Source: Prorocentrum cordatum
Lineage: Eukaryota; Sar; Dinophyceae; Prorocentrales; Prorocentraceae
Assembly: GCA_963575745.1 (NCBI GenBank)
Contig: CAUYUJ010013847.1
Span: 397,501 to 425,604 of the forward strand
Reading direction: 5' to 3'
DNA length: 28,104 bases
Shown here: positions 1 to 8,198 of the stretch, piece by piece
Layout of the letters: the number at the start of each line of letters is the position of its first letter
Position numbering within the stretch: the stretch's first letter is position 1
Program-made: the position numbers and the translations under genes
The notes under the pieces: model-generated
What the model saw: only the letters and a program-made list of their open reading frames with translations
Database searches by the model: none
What the model was told of the DNA's origin: nothing

Positions 1-16
1 CACCGGCGCCTCCAGT

Positions 17-250
17 GCCAACAACCGACCCGCACCAGTCCCACAGCAACCGACCCACGCAACAAACTCGAACCAGCGCCCCCCATCCCACCGCAACCGA
101 CCCACGTCCACCCTACGCCGACTCACCGCAACCGACCCACCGCAGCCTCCAAGCAACGGGCCCACGCAACATGCCCGGGCCTCTGCCGTCCCGTAGCCAA
201 CCCAACACAACAGACCCGCAGCAGAACACCAACTACCCCGATTCTTGACC
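17..250. repeat. Degenerate ACCGACCCAC-type low-complexity repeat
   Basis: The words accgacccac and caaccgaccc recur at irregular spacing among C/A-rich sequence. The + strand is nearly free of stops only because its base composition is so skewed. I see no start context, motif or domain. It is best read as a decayed minisatellite related in composition to the 24-bp array that follows, so I call no gene here. Confidence 0.55.
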
Positions 251-445
251 CAACTCCGACCCCGTTGTCTGCCCCAGTTCTGACTCCGACATTGCGCGGC
301 GCAGCGAACGCGACAGGGGGCGGACAAGTCCTGCCCCCCCCCCCCTCCCCACATCCAGCGCCGCGACGTCAAACACCGCGATTTCGCGCGCGCGCAGTTT
401 TGCACGCTAGCCGGGCGGACGCCGGCGCGTCGCCACTTCGGGGGG
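251..445. other. GC-rich spacer with no recognisable gene
   Basis: This stretch has a C13-14 run near 334-347 and a CG-alternating patch near 384-396. From about 403 it carries the first copy of a short dispersed motif (cacgctagccgggcggacgc). No domain or RNA gene is visible. Confidence 0.4.
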
Positions 446-493
446 AGGAAAGGAGGAGGAGGAGGAGGAGGAGGAGGAGGAGGAGGAGGAGGA
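446..493. repeat. (GGA)n microsatellite
   Basis: This is an almost pure GGA run of about 48 nt. It is the first of five purine GGA tracts on the + strand in this window. Confidence 0.9.
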
Positions 494-662
494 GATCAGA
501 GCGGCGCCGCACGCCAGCCGGGTGGACGCCGGCGAGTCGCCCCCTCCAGGGCAGGACCCGCTGCAGGATGTGGACGGCGAGGTGGGAGGAGGCCTCGGGG
601 GCCGACGTCGGGGCCTCCGAGGCCGCTGCCGGCGCCTCCCCGACCGAAGATCCGATCTCACA

Positions 663-1266
663 CCTCTTCTGCCGACCAGCTCACCGACTCCCTCGCCGAC
701 CATATCACCGACTCCCGCACCGACCAGCTCACCGACTCCCGCACCGACCAGGTCACCGGCTCCCGCACCGACCAGCTCGCCGACTCCCTCGCCGACATTT
801 CACCGATTCCCGCACCAACCAGCTCACCGACTCCCGCACCGACCAGGTCACCGACTCGTGCACCGACCAGCTCGCCGATTGCGCCTCGTCGACCATGTCA
901 CCGACTCCCGCGACGGCCAGCTCACAGACTCCCTCACCGACTAGGCCCGATCAGCTCGCCGATTCCCGCGCCGACCAGTTCACCGTCTCCCGCGCCGACC
1001 AGGTCACCGACTCCCGCACCGACCAGCTCGCCGACTCCCTCGCCGACCATTTCACCGATTCCAGCACCAACCAGCTCACCGACTCCCGCACCGACCAGGT
1101 CACCGACTCGTGCACCGACCAGCTCGCCGACTCCCTCGTCGACCATGTCACCGACTCCGGCGACGGCCAGCTCACCGACTCCCTAACCGACCAGGCCCGA
1201 TCAGCTCGCCGATTCCCACGCCGACCAGCTCGCCGTCTCCCTCGCCGACCACATCACCGACTCCCG
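663..1266. repeat. 24-bp minisatellite, block A
   Basis: The tandem unit is about caccgaccagctcaccgact followed by cccg (24 bp), with variants ctc/gtc, tca/tcg and ccctcgccgaccat. Because 24 is a multiple of 3 and the unit lacks stops, it reads as [16 protein letters not shown] or R-L-P-H-R-P-A-H in the three forward frames. Within the block a longer segment (near 790-950 and 1033-1206) is itself duplicated about 240 bp apart, including the words caccaaccagctcaccgact and gtcgaccatgtcaccgactc. A real P/T/S-rich protein is possible, but a tag stop at 942-944 breaks that frame. Confidence 0.9.
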
Positions 1267-1347
1267 CACGCTAGCTGGGTGGGGGCCGGCGCGTCGCCCC
1301 TTCTGGGGGAGGAGGAGGCCGAGGAGGAAGGGATCAGAACTCACGCA

Positions 1348-1563
1348 GCTCCGGCGCGAGCCGCCCGTCACACGGCTCTGGCGCGAGCCGCCCGTCACAC
1401 GGCTCCGGCGCCAGCCGCCCGTCACACGGCTCCGGCGCCAGCCGCCCGTCGCACGGCTCCGGCGCGAGCCGCCCGTCACACGGTTCGGGCGCGAGCCGCC
1501 CATCGCACGGCTCCGGCGCGGGCCGCCAGTCACACGGCTCCGGCGCCAGCCGCCCGTCACACG
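1348..1563. repeat. 27-bp minisatellite, eight copies
   Basis: Eight head-to-tail copies of a 27-bp unit beginning gctccggcgcgagccgcccg and ending tcacacg. They differ by only one to four substitutions, so they are much more uniform than the flanking 24-bp array and probably younger. The period is a multiple of 3, so both strands stay open (A-P-A-A-R-H-T-A-P on +, E-P-C-D-G-R-L-A-P on -). This explains the reading frames here without a gene. Confidence 0.93.
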
Positions 1564-1578
1564 GACCGACCCCCGCAT

Positions 1579-1672
1579 GCACCAGCTCGCCGACTCCCTC
1601 GCCGACCCGCCCACCGACTCCAGCACTGGCCAGCTCGCCGACTCCCGCACCGACCAGCTCGCCGACTCTTTT
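1579..1672. repeat. 24-bp minisatellite, short block
   Basis: About four degenerate copies of the 24-bp unit resume straight after the 27-bp array. The 27-bp array therefore appears to have arisen inside or beside a once longer 24-bp array. Confidence 0.7.
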
Positions 1673-2058
1673 GCCCACCGCGACTACCAGCACTCCTACA
1701 TGCATGTCCCCCTCGCAACATGCGATATTATGCTCTCGGCCGCTCGGCCGGGGTAGCACCGCGCACCGTGAGGACAATGCGCGCGCACCAAGTCCGCGAC
1801 ATTCAGGGGGGGGCAGGGTTTGTTCGCCCTCCCCCCGTGCCCAGGGCCATTGCCGGACTTGGTGCCCTTTCTCGGCATGTGGGTGCCAGTGCACGTACCA
1901 GGACCTCAATGCAATAGCGTCGACGCCAACATCGCCACCATCACCGACATCAGCACTTTCACCAGCGTCGATACCTCATCCGACGTTAGCGCCACAACGG
2001 GCGTCGACATCCGCATCGACACCAACATCGACACCAGCACCAGCACCAGCCTCGACCC
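1673..2058. other. Less repetitive spacer inside the satellite region
   Basis: This spacer is complex at first, then has increasing gtcgac, atcgac and caccagcacc words near 1916-2055 that grade into the next 24-bp block. A short G7-8 run lies near 1804. No domain, RNA gene or splice pattern is convincing. Confidence 0.4.
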
Positions 2059-2059
2059 C

Positions 2060-2840
2060 CACACCGACCAGGTCACCGACCCCTGCACCGACCAGCTCGC
2101 CGTCTCCCTCGCCGACCATATCACCGACTCCCGCGCCGACCAGGACACCGACTCGTGCGCCGACCAGCTCGCCGACTCCCTCGCCGACCATATCACCGAT
2201 TCCCGCACCGACCAGGTCACCGACTCCCGCACCGACCAGATCACCGACTCCCTCGTCGACCGTGTCACCGACTCCCGCACCGACCAGCTCACCGACTCCC
2301 GCACCGACCAGCTCACCGACTCCCGCACCGACCAGGTCACCGGCTCCCGCACCGACCAGCTCGCCGACTCCCTCGCCGACCATTTCACCGACTCCTGCGC
2401 CGGCCAGCTCACCGACTCCCTCACCGACCAGGTCACCGACTCCAGCGCCGATCAGCTCGCCGAGCCCCGCGCCGGCCAGCTCACCGACTCCCGCGCCGAC
2501 CAGGTCGAACAGCTCGATGACTCCGGCGCCGAGTGGCTCGCCGACTCCCACATCGACCAGCTCACCGGCTGCCGCGCTGAACAACTGGGCGGCTCCCACG
2601 CCGATCAGCTCATCGACTCCCGCGGCGACCAGCTCGTTGACTCCGGCCGGCACCGACCAGATCGGGACCTGCCGCACCGACCAGCTTGGAGGCTCCCTCG
2701 CCGACCAGGTCACTGACTCCCGCGCCGGCCAGCCCGCCGACTCCCTCGCCGACCAGCTCGCCGACCCCCGCACCGACCGTTTCGCGGCCTGCTCTTTCAT
2801 CGACCAGCCTCCCGGCTCCCGCGCCGACCAACTCATCGAC
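2060..2840. repeat. 24-bp minisatellite, block B
   Basis: This is the longest block of the 24-bp unit, about 30 copies. It is most regular at 2200-2350 and decays towards 2500-2840. In the frame read P-T-P-A-P-T-S-S, several common differences between copies (tca/tcg, gca/gcg, ccc/ccg) fall at third codon positions and are silent. That frame shifts relative to the sequence after about 2690, so it is not one intact gene. It could be a decayed fragment of a P/T/S-rich, mucin- or cell-wall-like protein, or simply a GC-rich satellite. Confidence 0.9.
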
Positions 2841-2844
2841 ACCA

Positions 2845-2908
2845 AGACGCCTCGGCCCCAGAACCAACAAACTGACACCAAGACGCCTCGAACCAACAAG
2901 CTGACACC
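2845..2908. repeat. Short direct repeat (caccaagacgcctcg ... accaacaa)
   Basis: The block acaccaagacgcctcg followed by accaacaaRctgacacc occurs twice in about 60 nt, with a 10-nt insertion (gccccagaac-like) in the first copy. It interrupts the 24-bp satellite. Confidence 0.7.
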
Positions 2909-2984
2909 AGATTCTGGCTCCCGAGGGGAGGGCGAGGCGAGGAAAAAAGGTGGTTTCAAATGCAACCGCCTCCCTCGCCGTCCC

Positions 2985-3262
2985 GGTCACCGAATCCAGC
3001 GCCAGCCAGCTCGCCGACTCCCGCGCCGATCAGATCGCCGACTCCCGCACGGACCAGCTCTCGAAGTCGCTGTCCAGGGGCGGCCGCCGCGCCGACCAGC
3101 TCGCCGGCTCCTTTGCCGACCAGGTCGCCGACTCCCGCGCTGCCCAGCTCACCGACTCCGGTGCGGTCTAGCTCGCCGACCCCCGTGCCGACCAGAGCGC
3201 CGGCTCCCGAGCCGTCCAGCTCGCCGACTCCCGCACGCGCCAGCTCGCCGACTCCCCCCCCG
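2985..3262. repeat. 24-bp minisatellite, block C (degenerate)
   Basis: About ten degraded copies of the 24-bp unit (words agctcgccgactcccgcgcc and gaccaggtcgccgactcccg). A G/C-rich insertion near 3078-3095 breaks the period. The P/T/S frame has moved again relative to block B, which argues against one continuous protein. Confidence 0.8.
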
Positions 3263-3527
3263 TCCACGGCCCAATCCGGTGCACGACCCTGGAGCGGGAC
3301 GTTGTGCAGGCGGGCCATTGGAAGTACCAGTGCACCTGTACCCGTCTCCAACCACCCATCGGCCTCCATCCTTTTTGGGAACGGCTATCACAAGAAGGAC
3401 CTCCGCTACCGGTTCATCCACTTCTACGTCTACCTGTGACTTCCGTCTCATCGGCCTGCTTTAGTGTTTTAGCTGCCTGTTTTGTTATGTCGTCCTTGTC
3501 TTCCCCTGTCCTCTGCCGTCTCTTCCT
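3263..3527. other. Unique sequence after the satellite
   Basis: The sequence becomes complex and less GC-rich. One + frame that enters from the satellite ends at 3439 with a non-repetitive tail rich in Tyr, Phe and Arg, but I recognise no domain. There is no clear gene. Confidence 0.35.
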
Positions 3528-3538
3528 CTTTTTTTTTG

Positions 3539-3592
<54 letters not shown>
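3528..3592. repeat. (TC)n microsatellite with oligo-T lead
   Basis: A T9 run is followed by about 25 TC units with two interruptions, grading into ctcctctcctcttc. It is a simple polypyrimidine tract. Confidence 0.9.
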
Positions 3593-3593
<1 letters not shown>

Positions 3594-3905
3594 CCTCTTC
3601 TTGCCTCTCAGCTCCTGTGCTGAACACCGTGGGGGTGTTCCAGTAAACCGATGCTGGGTGTTTCCAGGGATACACTCGTGAGCACGTGTGTATTGATTTA
3701 GTTGCCAGTTTGTCTGCTAGAAAGTTTGGGGCCTGTGGAAGCGTGCCTGATTTCACCTCAGGTTTAGTATGTGGTCGCCGATACCTTGTTCCCGATCGCT
3801 TTGCACTGTCGTGTATTGTAGCGGACATGCAATGCCATGTGTGCGCTGTTGTTCGCACGTTGGCTCAAATCCCAAAACAAATTTTGGGGGTCGCGAAGGC
3901 CAGGG
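3593..3905. other. Moderate-GC unique region with small hairpins
   Basis: A stretch of more ordinary composition. A perfect 7-bp stem with 4-nt loop lies at 3871-3888 (cccaaaa / ttttggg), and a gtgcg / cgcac stem at 3841-3858. The word ttggctcaa (3860-3868) matches nine bases of the dinoflagellate spliced leader, too few to call. No gene was recognised. Confidence 0.4.
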
Positions 3906-3908
3906 CAA

Positions 3909-4108
3909 CATGTGAATTCACATTGCGGGAAAAGCAACATGTGAATTCGCATGTTGGAAAAAAGGACAATGTGACTTCGAATTTGGAAATGAGGGAATTT
4001 TGCGCAGGAGTATTTATGAAGGGGCCTGAATGTGAATCCACATCCTGGGAAAAAAGAACACGTGAATTCACTTTGTGGAAAAAAGGAAGATGTGAATGCA
4101 CATGTTGG
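3909..4108. repeat. 30-bp-period array centred on a GAATTC palindrome
   Basis: The core atgtgaattcacat, a perfect 14-bp palindrome at 3910-3923, recurs in variant form starting at 3910, 3939, 3969, 4030, 4060 and 4090. The spacings are 29, 30, 61, 30 and 30 bp; a decayed unit fills the 61-bp step. Each core is followed by a tail like tgttgggaaaaaaggaa. On the - strand the unit reads as a ten-residue period with the wording C-x-F-T-x-x-F-F-P. It is either a minisatellite or an array of palindromic binding sites; no function can be assigned. Confidence 0.85.
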
Positions 4109-4552
4109 GATGATCGTGGGGCCCATTCCAAATCTGTCTATGGGGTCGACAAGTCACCGTTTGGGAACATGCGCGATCATCAATCGCGCAATCGAGACAC
4201 GCTTGCACTCCACATCGCCGCCTCACGCGCAATATGCAAGAGCGCCCACGCGCGTGAACGATCGTGGATGGACGGCGCGTTTTCCCGCGCGGGCAGCGCG
4301 AGGGCACGAGCGACTGGCCCTCCATGACCGCCAACATTGGATGCCAATCGTGCCCGACCGCATACATGAGCGATACATTGAGCATACATGGGCCCTTCAG
4401 CCCCGATTGAAGACCCCGCGTTGCAGACGCCCTCTTTCGCCCTCCACTGAAAGTTGCCCCGGCGCGGTAAATGCCGCCTGCATGTGCGCTTGATCCAAGC
4501 GAAACGCGTTTCGACTGAAGGAACTTCGAGTTGCATCAGCGTCGGCATGGCA
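4109..4552. other. Unique GC-moderate region, no gene recognised
   Basis: It contains a perfect hairpin at 4171-4189 (gcgcgat, loop catca, atcgcgc) and several CG-rich words. A - strand frame crosses this region and the next duplication, but it has no recognisable domain and its only repeats come from the duplicated DNA. Confidence 0.35.
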
Positions 4553-4764
4553 CTTTTTGGCGGCAGTGGCTCCCCGCCATCTTTTTTAGTTTTTGTCCGG
4601 AGCGCGGCCAAAACTGCTAAAACCAACGAGCGCAGTGCATCCCCCCTACCCCCCGTCATTTTTTGGCGGCAGCGGTTCCCCGCCATTTTTTTTTGTTTTT
4701 TTTCCGGGAGCGCGGCCAAAACTGCTAAAACCAACGAACACAATGCGCCCCCCCTTACCCCCCG
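4553..4764. repeat. 106-bp tandem duplication
   Basis: Two copies of a unit starting tttttggcggcagYggYtcc and containing the words gcggccaaaactgctaaaac and caacga lie 106 bp apart (ggcggcag at 4559 and 4665). The copies differ mainly in oligo-T and oligo-C lengths. The following foldback begins directly at the end of the second copy. Confidence 0.85.
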
Positions 4765-4854
4765 CCATGGAAAAAAAGGAAGAAGCGGCGCGGCCGCCCC
4801 CCCGCCAAGAAGGCCGCGGGGGGGGGGGAGCGGCGCAGCCGCTTTTTTCATGGC
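4764..4854. repeat. Imperfect foldback of ~90 nt
   Basis: The left arm starts gccatgg, an A7 run, then agcggcgcggccgcccc. The right arm reads gcggggg..., gcggcgcagccgc, then T6, catggc. The arms are complementary over most of their length round a short centre near 4807-4812 (aagaag). It could be a small foldback transposon-like unit, or a hairpin made by duplication of the G/C homopolymers. Confidence 0.65.
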
Positions 4855-5207
4855 GCGGGCGCGCGACAGCGCCACTATTTGCGGCCATCGCGCTAGCATC
4901 CACTATTGGAGCCCCTTCCAGCTGCCCCCGACATCGGCCCGACCCCCAGCGCCCGCGTCGCCCGATATCTTTCGGTGCCGATCTGATCGCGGAGACATCG
5001 GCCCAACCCCCACCATCGCGTTCAGAGGGGGCCAGTCGGTGCATTTTTTCGCATCGCCCGCGCGCGCCACCCCTGCGCCCGCCCGCCGCGCTCAGCGCGT
5101 GCAGGGGGCGCCCTTTGGGGGCCGCTACTCTGGGCTCCAGCAGAACTCCCCGCCGTGTTCCTTGTCTCCCCCCACTCACCCCGCTGCGCCTCCGCGCCGC
5201 CCGCCTC

Positions 5208-5236
5208 GCGCGCGCGCGCCCCCCGCGCGCGCGCCT
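5208..5236. repeat. CG-alternating tract
   Basis: Runs of (CG)n flank a short C run, inside the first ~300-bp unit. The alternating purine-pyrimidine order favours left-handed DNA. Confidence 0.6.
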
Positions 5237-5863
5237 TCTCTCCGCAATGCCGCCGCCCACCTCCTGCCCCTCGCGCGATCTGCCCAGACCCGGCCACTCC
5301 TATCAAACAGCCGCAGTCGGTGCCGATCTGCCAATGCCAATCCCTGGCGCCCCGTTCAACTTTTACCTTTCGGCGCACATCTGCGCGTCGCCCAGCCCCC
5401 GCCACCCCTGCAGCCGCCCGCCGCGCAAAGCGCGTGCAGGGCGCGCCCCTGGGGGCCCGCTATTAGAACTCAGCTGATTACCCTCCCCCCACCCCAACTC
5501 CCTCCAGGCGCGCCCCCCTCCATACGCGCGCGCGCCCGCGCATTCAACCGCGCGCTCGCCCATTACCCGCTCCTCTTAACATCTGCCCAATCCACGACAT
5601 CCATTGGAAATGCAATCATTCGGCGCCGACCTCCTTGCCTTCGCGTCGGTCCACACCCACCATCCCTGTCAAATGATACCCTTCGGCGCACATCTGCGCG
5701 TCGCCCGGCCCCCGCCGCCCCTGCGTCCACCCGCCGCGCTTGGCGGGTGGGCGCAGGGGCGGCAGGGGCCCGCCGCTTGGCTCTCCAGCGAAACTGCCCC
5801 CCTGCTGCCGTCCAGCCACACGCCCCCCCCCTGCGCCCGCGCGCCCCGCGCGCGCGCTCCGCG

Positions 5864-5865
<2 letters not shown>

Positions 5866-5895
<30 letters not shown>

Positions 5896-5897
5896 GC
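5866..5897. repeat. (CCG)n microsatellite
   Basis: About ten CCG/CGC triplets inside the third ~300-bp unit. Confidence 0.8.
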
Positions 5898-6120
5898 GCC
5901 AGACCGCCGCCCGCTCCTCGTAACATCGGCCCTACCCAAACATCCGTATGAAAGAATACCATTCGGCGCGCGTCGCCCAGGCACCGCCACCCCTGCGCCC
6001 ACCGCCGCGCATAGCCTGTGTAGGAGGTCGCCCTTGGGGGGCCCGATATTCTTGATTCCACGGGGCACCCCCTGGCCTTCCCGCAGCCTCCCCCGCCGCC
6101 ACCGCCGCCTCGCCGCGCTG

Positions 6121-6201
6121 CCGCGCGCGCGCGCATCTACGCGCGCGCGCCCGCGCCCGCACGCGCACGCACGCACGCGCGCGCACGCGCGCACGCACAC
6201 A
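6121..6201. repeat. Z-DNA-like CG/CA alternating tract
   Basis: About 80 nt of nearly unbroken alternating pyrimidine-purine steps (cgcgcg, cgcacgcacg, gcgcacgc). It is the longest such tract in the window and directly precedes a (CAC)n run. Confidence 0.75.
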
Positions 6202-6207
6202 AACAGC

Positions 6208-6245
6208 ACCATCACCACCACCACCACCACCACCACCACCACCAC
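6208..6245. repeat. (CAC)n microsatellite
   Basis: About twelve CAC/ACC triplets. They read as poly-His or poly-Thr on + and poly-Val on -, with no evidence for a protein. Confidence 0.88.
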
Positions 6246-6950
6246 AACGCCCCCCCTCCACCACCCGTTCCTTCTAACAGTGGCCCAACCCCACCGCCCC
6301 TTTCAAATAATACCATTCGGCGCCAGCCCGCTCACCGTAGCATCCGCCACCCCCTACCATCCCCATCAAATAGCACCATTCGGTGCACATTTGCGCATCG
6401 CCCACCCCCCGCCACCCCCGCGCCCACCCGCCACACTTAGCGTGTGTAGGGGGTCTTGGGCCTGTTATTAGGGGCTCCAGCGGAACTCTACCCCTCCTCC
6501 ACCCCCTCCAGCCGCCCCGCCCCGCGTCCCCGAGCACTCTCCTCTATCCCCACCGCGCGCACGCATGCATACATGCATGCGCGCCACCACCGCCGCCGCC
6601 GCCCCCACCGACGCCCCCCCACCACCCGTTCCTCCCAACATCTGCCGAAACCCACCATCCCTGTCGAATCGTTCTATTCGGTGTCAACCCGCTCACCCTC
6701 ACATCGGCCACCGTTCGGTGCGCATCTGCGCACCACCCAGCTTCCGCCATCCCTGCAGCCACCCGCTGACTTAGCATGTGCAGGGGGCGTCCGGGACCGC
6801 TACGAGGGGTTCCAGCGGACCACGCCTTCCCGACGCCCCGCCTCGCCCTTGCCCCCCCCCGCCGCCCCCTCCCTCCCGCCACTGCCGCCGCCGCCGCCGC
6901 AACCGCGGTGGCGGTGGCGGCGACGGCGGCAGCGGCGGTGGCGGGGCGGT

Positions 6951-6969
6951 GGGTGGGTGGGTGGGGGGG
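6951..6969. promoter_or_regulatory. Strong G-quadruplex motif
   Basis: Four G-runs separated by single T bases (gggtgggtgggtggggggg) match the most stable class of intrastrand G-quadruplex. G-rich DNA with further G3-7 runs continues to about 7068. Whether it acts in replication, recombination or expression cannot be told from the sequence. Confidence 0.7.
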
Positions 6970-7107
6970 CGATCTGAAGGTGAGCATGGGTGTGTGGGGG
7001 GGGTGTGCGTCTTACGTAGGGGTTGGGGGTGGGGGGGTGCGTGGGTGGGTTGGTGGGGGTGGGGGGCAAGTTGGTGTCCAGGCCTCCACCAACTTGCCTG
7101 AATTATA

Positions 7108-7470
7108 GGAACATGTCGAGCGAGAGCGCCGTTCCTGAGTTCGGGGGCCTTCTTGGCCAGGTGCTCTCGGAGTAAATCGTGAGGAAGTGTCGAGCAGGAG
7201 CCCTTGTCGTCATGGCTGGGCCTCCGCCGGCTTCATTGAATTGCAAGGAAATCTCGAGCGAAAGCGCCGTTCCTCTCTGGCCAGGGTGTCTCAGGGTAGG
7301 CAAATTGTGAGGAAACGCCGAGCGGGAGCCGTTGTTGTCGTAGCTGGGCCTCCAAAGGCCCACTTTTAGGGTCAAGCCAACGCCAGAGCGGGAGTTTCGT
7401 TTTCAGAGGAAATGTAGCCGGCGTCGAGGCGAGAGCGCGCGGAACCGTTCCCAGAGATCAACCGTTTCCG
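7108..7470. repeat. 139-bp duplication with a GGAA..GAGCGAGAGC sub-motif
   Basis: Two copies of a unit lie 139 bp apart (starts 7108 and 7247). Each begins with about 28 nt bounded by ggaa(c) and (g)ttcc, so each start can fold on itself. The inner motif gtcgagcgRgagcgccgtt recurs in weaker form at 7183, 7311 and 7408, giving five instances. A partial third unit runs to about 7470. No gene is apparent, so this may be a decayed short mobile element or a satellite. Confidence 0.7.
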
Positions 7471-7633
7471 GCCCCCACCTCTCGTCTTCGAGCCATGCTT
7501 CAGCTTTCACTTTAGCGTGGAACCAAGTGTCGAAACTCGCGCCCCAGAAAACCGCACACGCACAATAACCAGTTCCTGGAGATCATAACACGCCTCTGGC
7601 CCGGCGGGCCGGCGAATTATCTGATTCTGGCGT
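7471..7633. other. Unique spacer before the purine tract
   Basis: Complex sequence of ordinary composition with no domain, RNA gene or repeat that I recognise. Confidence 0.35.
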
Positions 7634-7832
7634 TGTTGGAGGAAAAGGAAGAGGACGAGGACGAGGAGGAGGAGGAGGAAAAGGAGGTGGAGTAGGGGAG
7701 GAGGAGGAGGAGGAGGAGGAGGAGGAGGAGGGGGAGGGCCAGAAGGAGGAGGAAGAGGAGGATGACGAGGACGAGGAGGAGGAAAAGGAAGAGGAGGAGG
7801 ACGAGGACGAGGAGGAGGAGGAGGCCCAGCGC
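7634..7832. repeat. Purine (GAG/GAC)n tract
   Basis: About 200 nt made almost wholly of GAG, GAC, GAA and AAG triplets. In the G-A-N frame most departures from GAG are third-position changes (gaa, gac, gat), giving an E/D-rich reading. A tag stop near 7691-7693 breaks one part of it. It is either compound microsatellite or an acidic low-complexity coding segment. Confidence 0.85.
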
Positions 7833-8004
7833 TACTCCGCCCAGGCGCCTTCTGTCGCACACCGACCCGCCATGTGCCTCGCCCTCCTCCGCGCCTCCCG
7901 CCCACAGCCACCACCCCCAGGCGCGTTTCGATCCGGGCCGCGCCGCCGTCTTCGCGGCCCCTCTCGGGTCCCCGACGTGGGAGTGCCTCGGTCCTCGACA
8001 GTCC

Positions 8005-8104
8005 NNNNNNNNNNNNNNNNNNNNNNNNNNNNNNNNNNNNNNNNNNNNNNNNNNNNNNNNNNNNNNNNNNNNNNNNNNNNNNNNNNNNNNNNNNNNNNNN
8101 NNNN
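8005..8104. other. Assembly gap (100 N)
   Basis: Exactly 100 undefined bases, the usual placeholder for a gap of unknown length. The 170 nt on its left (7835-8004) are GC-rich with no recognised domain. The right side starts in a TCC tract. Any reading frame drawn across it is unsupported. Confidence 0.98.
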
Positions 8105-8151
8105 CTCCCCCTCCCCCTCCTCCTCCTCCTCCTCCTCCTCCTCGTCCTCCT
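8105..8151. repeat. (TCC)n tract at the 5' edge of element 1
   Basis: A TCC/CTC run comes directly out of the gap and ends where retrotransposon-like sequence starts. Its true length is hidden by the gap. Confidence 0.9.
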
Positions 8152-8198
8152 CCGCAAGTTCGCAGACAAGGCTCAAGAGTGCAAGAGGCGCCGTGGCA

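Larger units (their letters stand above)
403..1330. repeat. Three dispersed copies of a ~45-bp motif linked to GGA tracts
   Basis: A motif reading about cacgcYagcYgggYggacgc followed by cggcgNgtcgcccc occurs near 403, 509 and 1267. Copies 1 and 3 run directly into a purine GGAGGA tract and an atcaga word. The copies differ by several substitutions. They bracket the 24-bp satellite, so the motif was duplicated together with the satellite or marks its edges. The feature span covers all three copies, not continuous repeat. Confidence 0.5.
4900..6860. repeat. About six degenerate copies of a ~300-bp unit
   Basis: A core of about 110 bp, read as ttcggcgcacatctgcgcgt, then cgcc-rich sequence, then gcgtgcagggggcgccc and ctccagcggaactcc, begins near 5031, 5370, 5683, 5962, 6377 and 6714. 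A second conserved part precedes it, with words aacatctgcccaaccc, ccatccctgtcaaat and gataccattcggcg. Spacing runs from about 280 to 415 bp because each copy carries a different GC-rich simple tract between cores. Many apparent open frames on both strands here are artefacts of the repeat. Confidence 0.75.

Noticed and set aside
265-3464. Very long + strand frames (550 and 597 codons) and their - strand counterparts
   Set aside because: They are made of 24-bp and 27-bp repeats that lack stops in every frame. No domain, start context or consistent frame between blocks supports a single gene.
3858-3870. Possible relic of the dinoflagellate spliced leader (ttggctcaa)
   Set aside because: Only nine bases match and the preceding leader bases do not; a chance match is likely.
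3909-4108. CRISPR array
   Set aside because: The period is 30 bp in total with no room for unique spacers, the units are variable and no cas-like gene is present.
4454-5923. A 489-codon + frame rich in Pro, Ala and Arg
   Set aside because: It crosses the 106-bp duplication, the foldback and several ~300-bp units. Its openness follows from GC content, and the repeated units fall in different frames.
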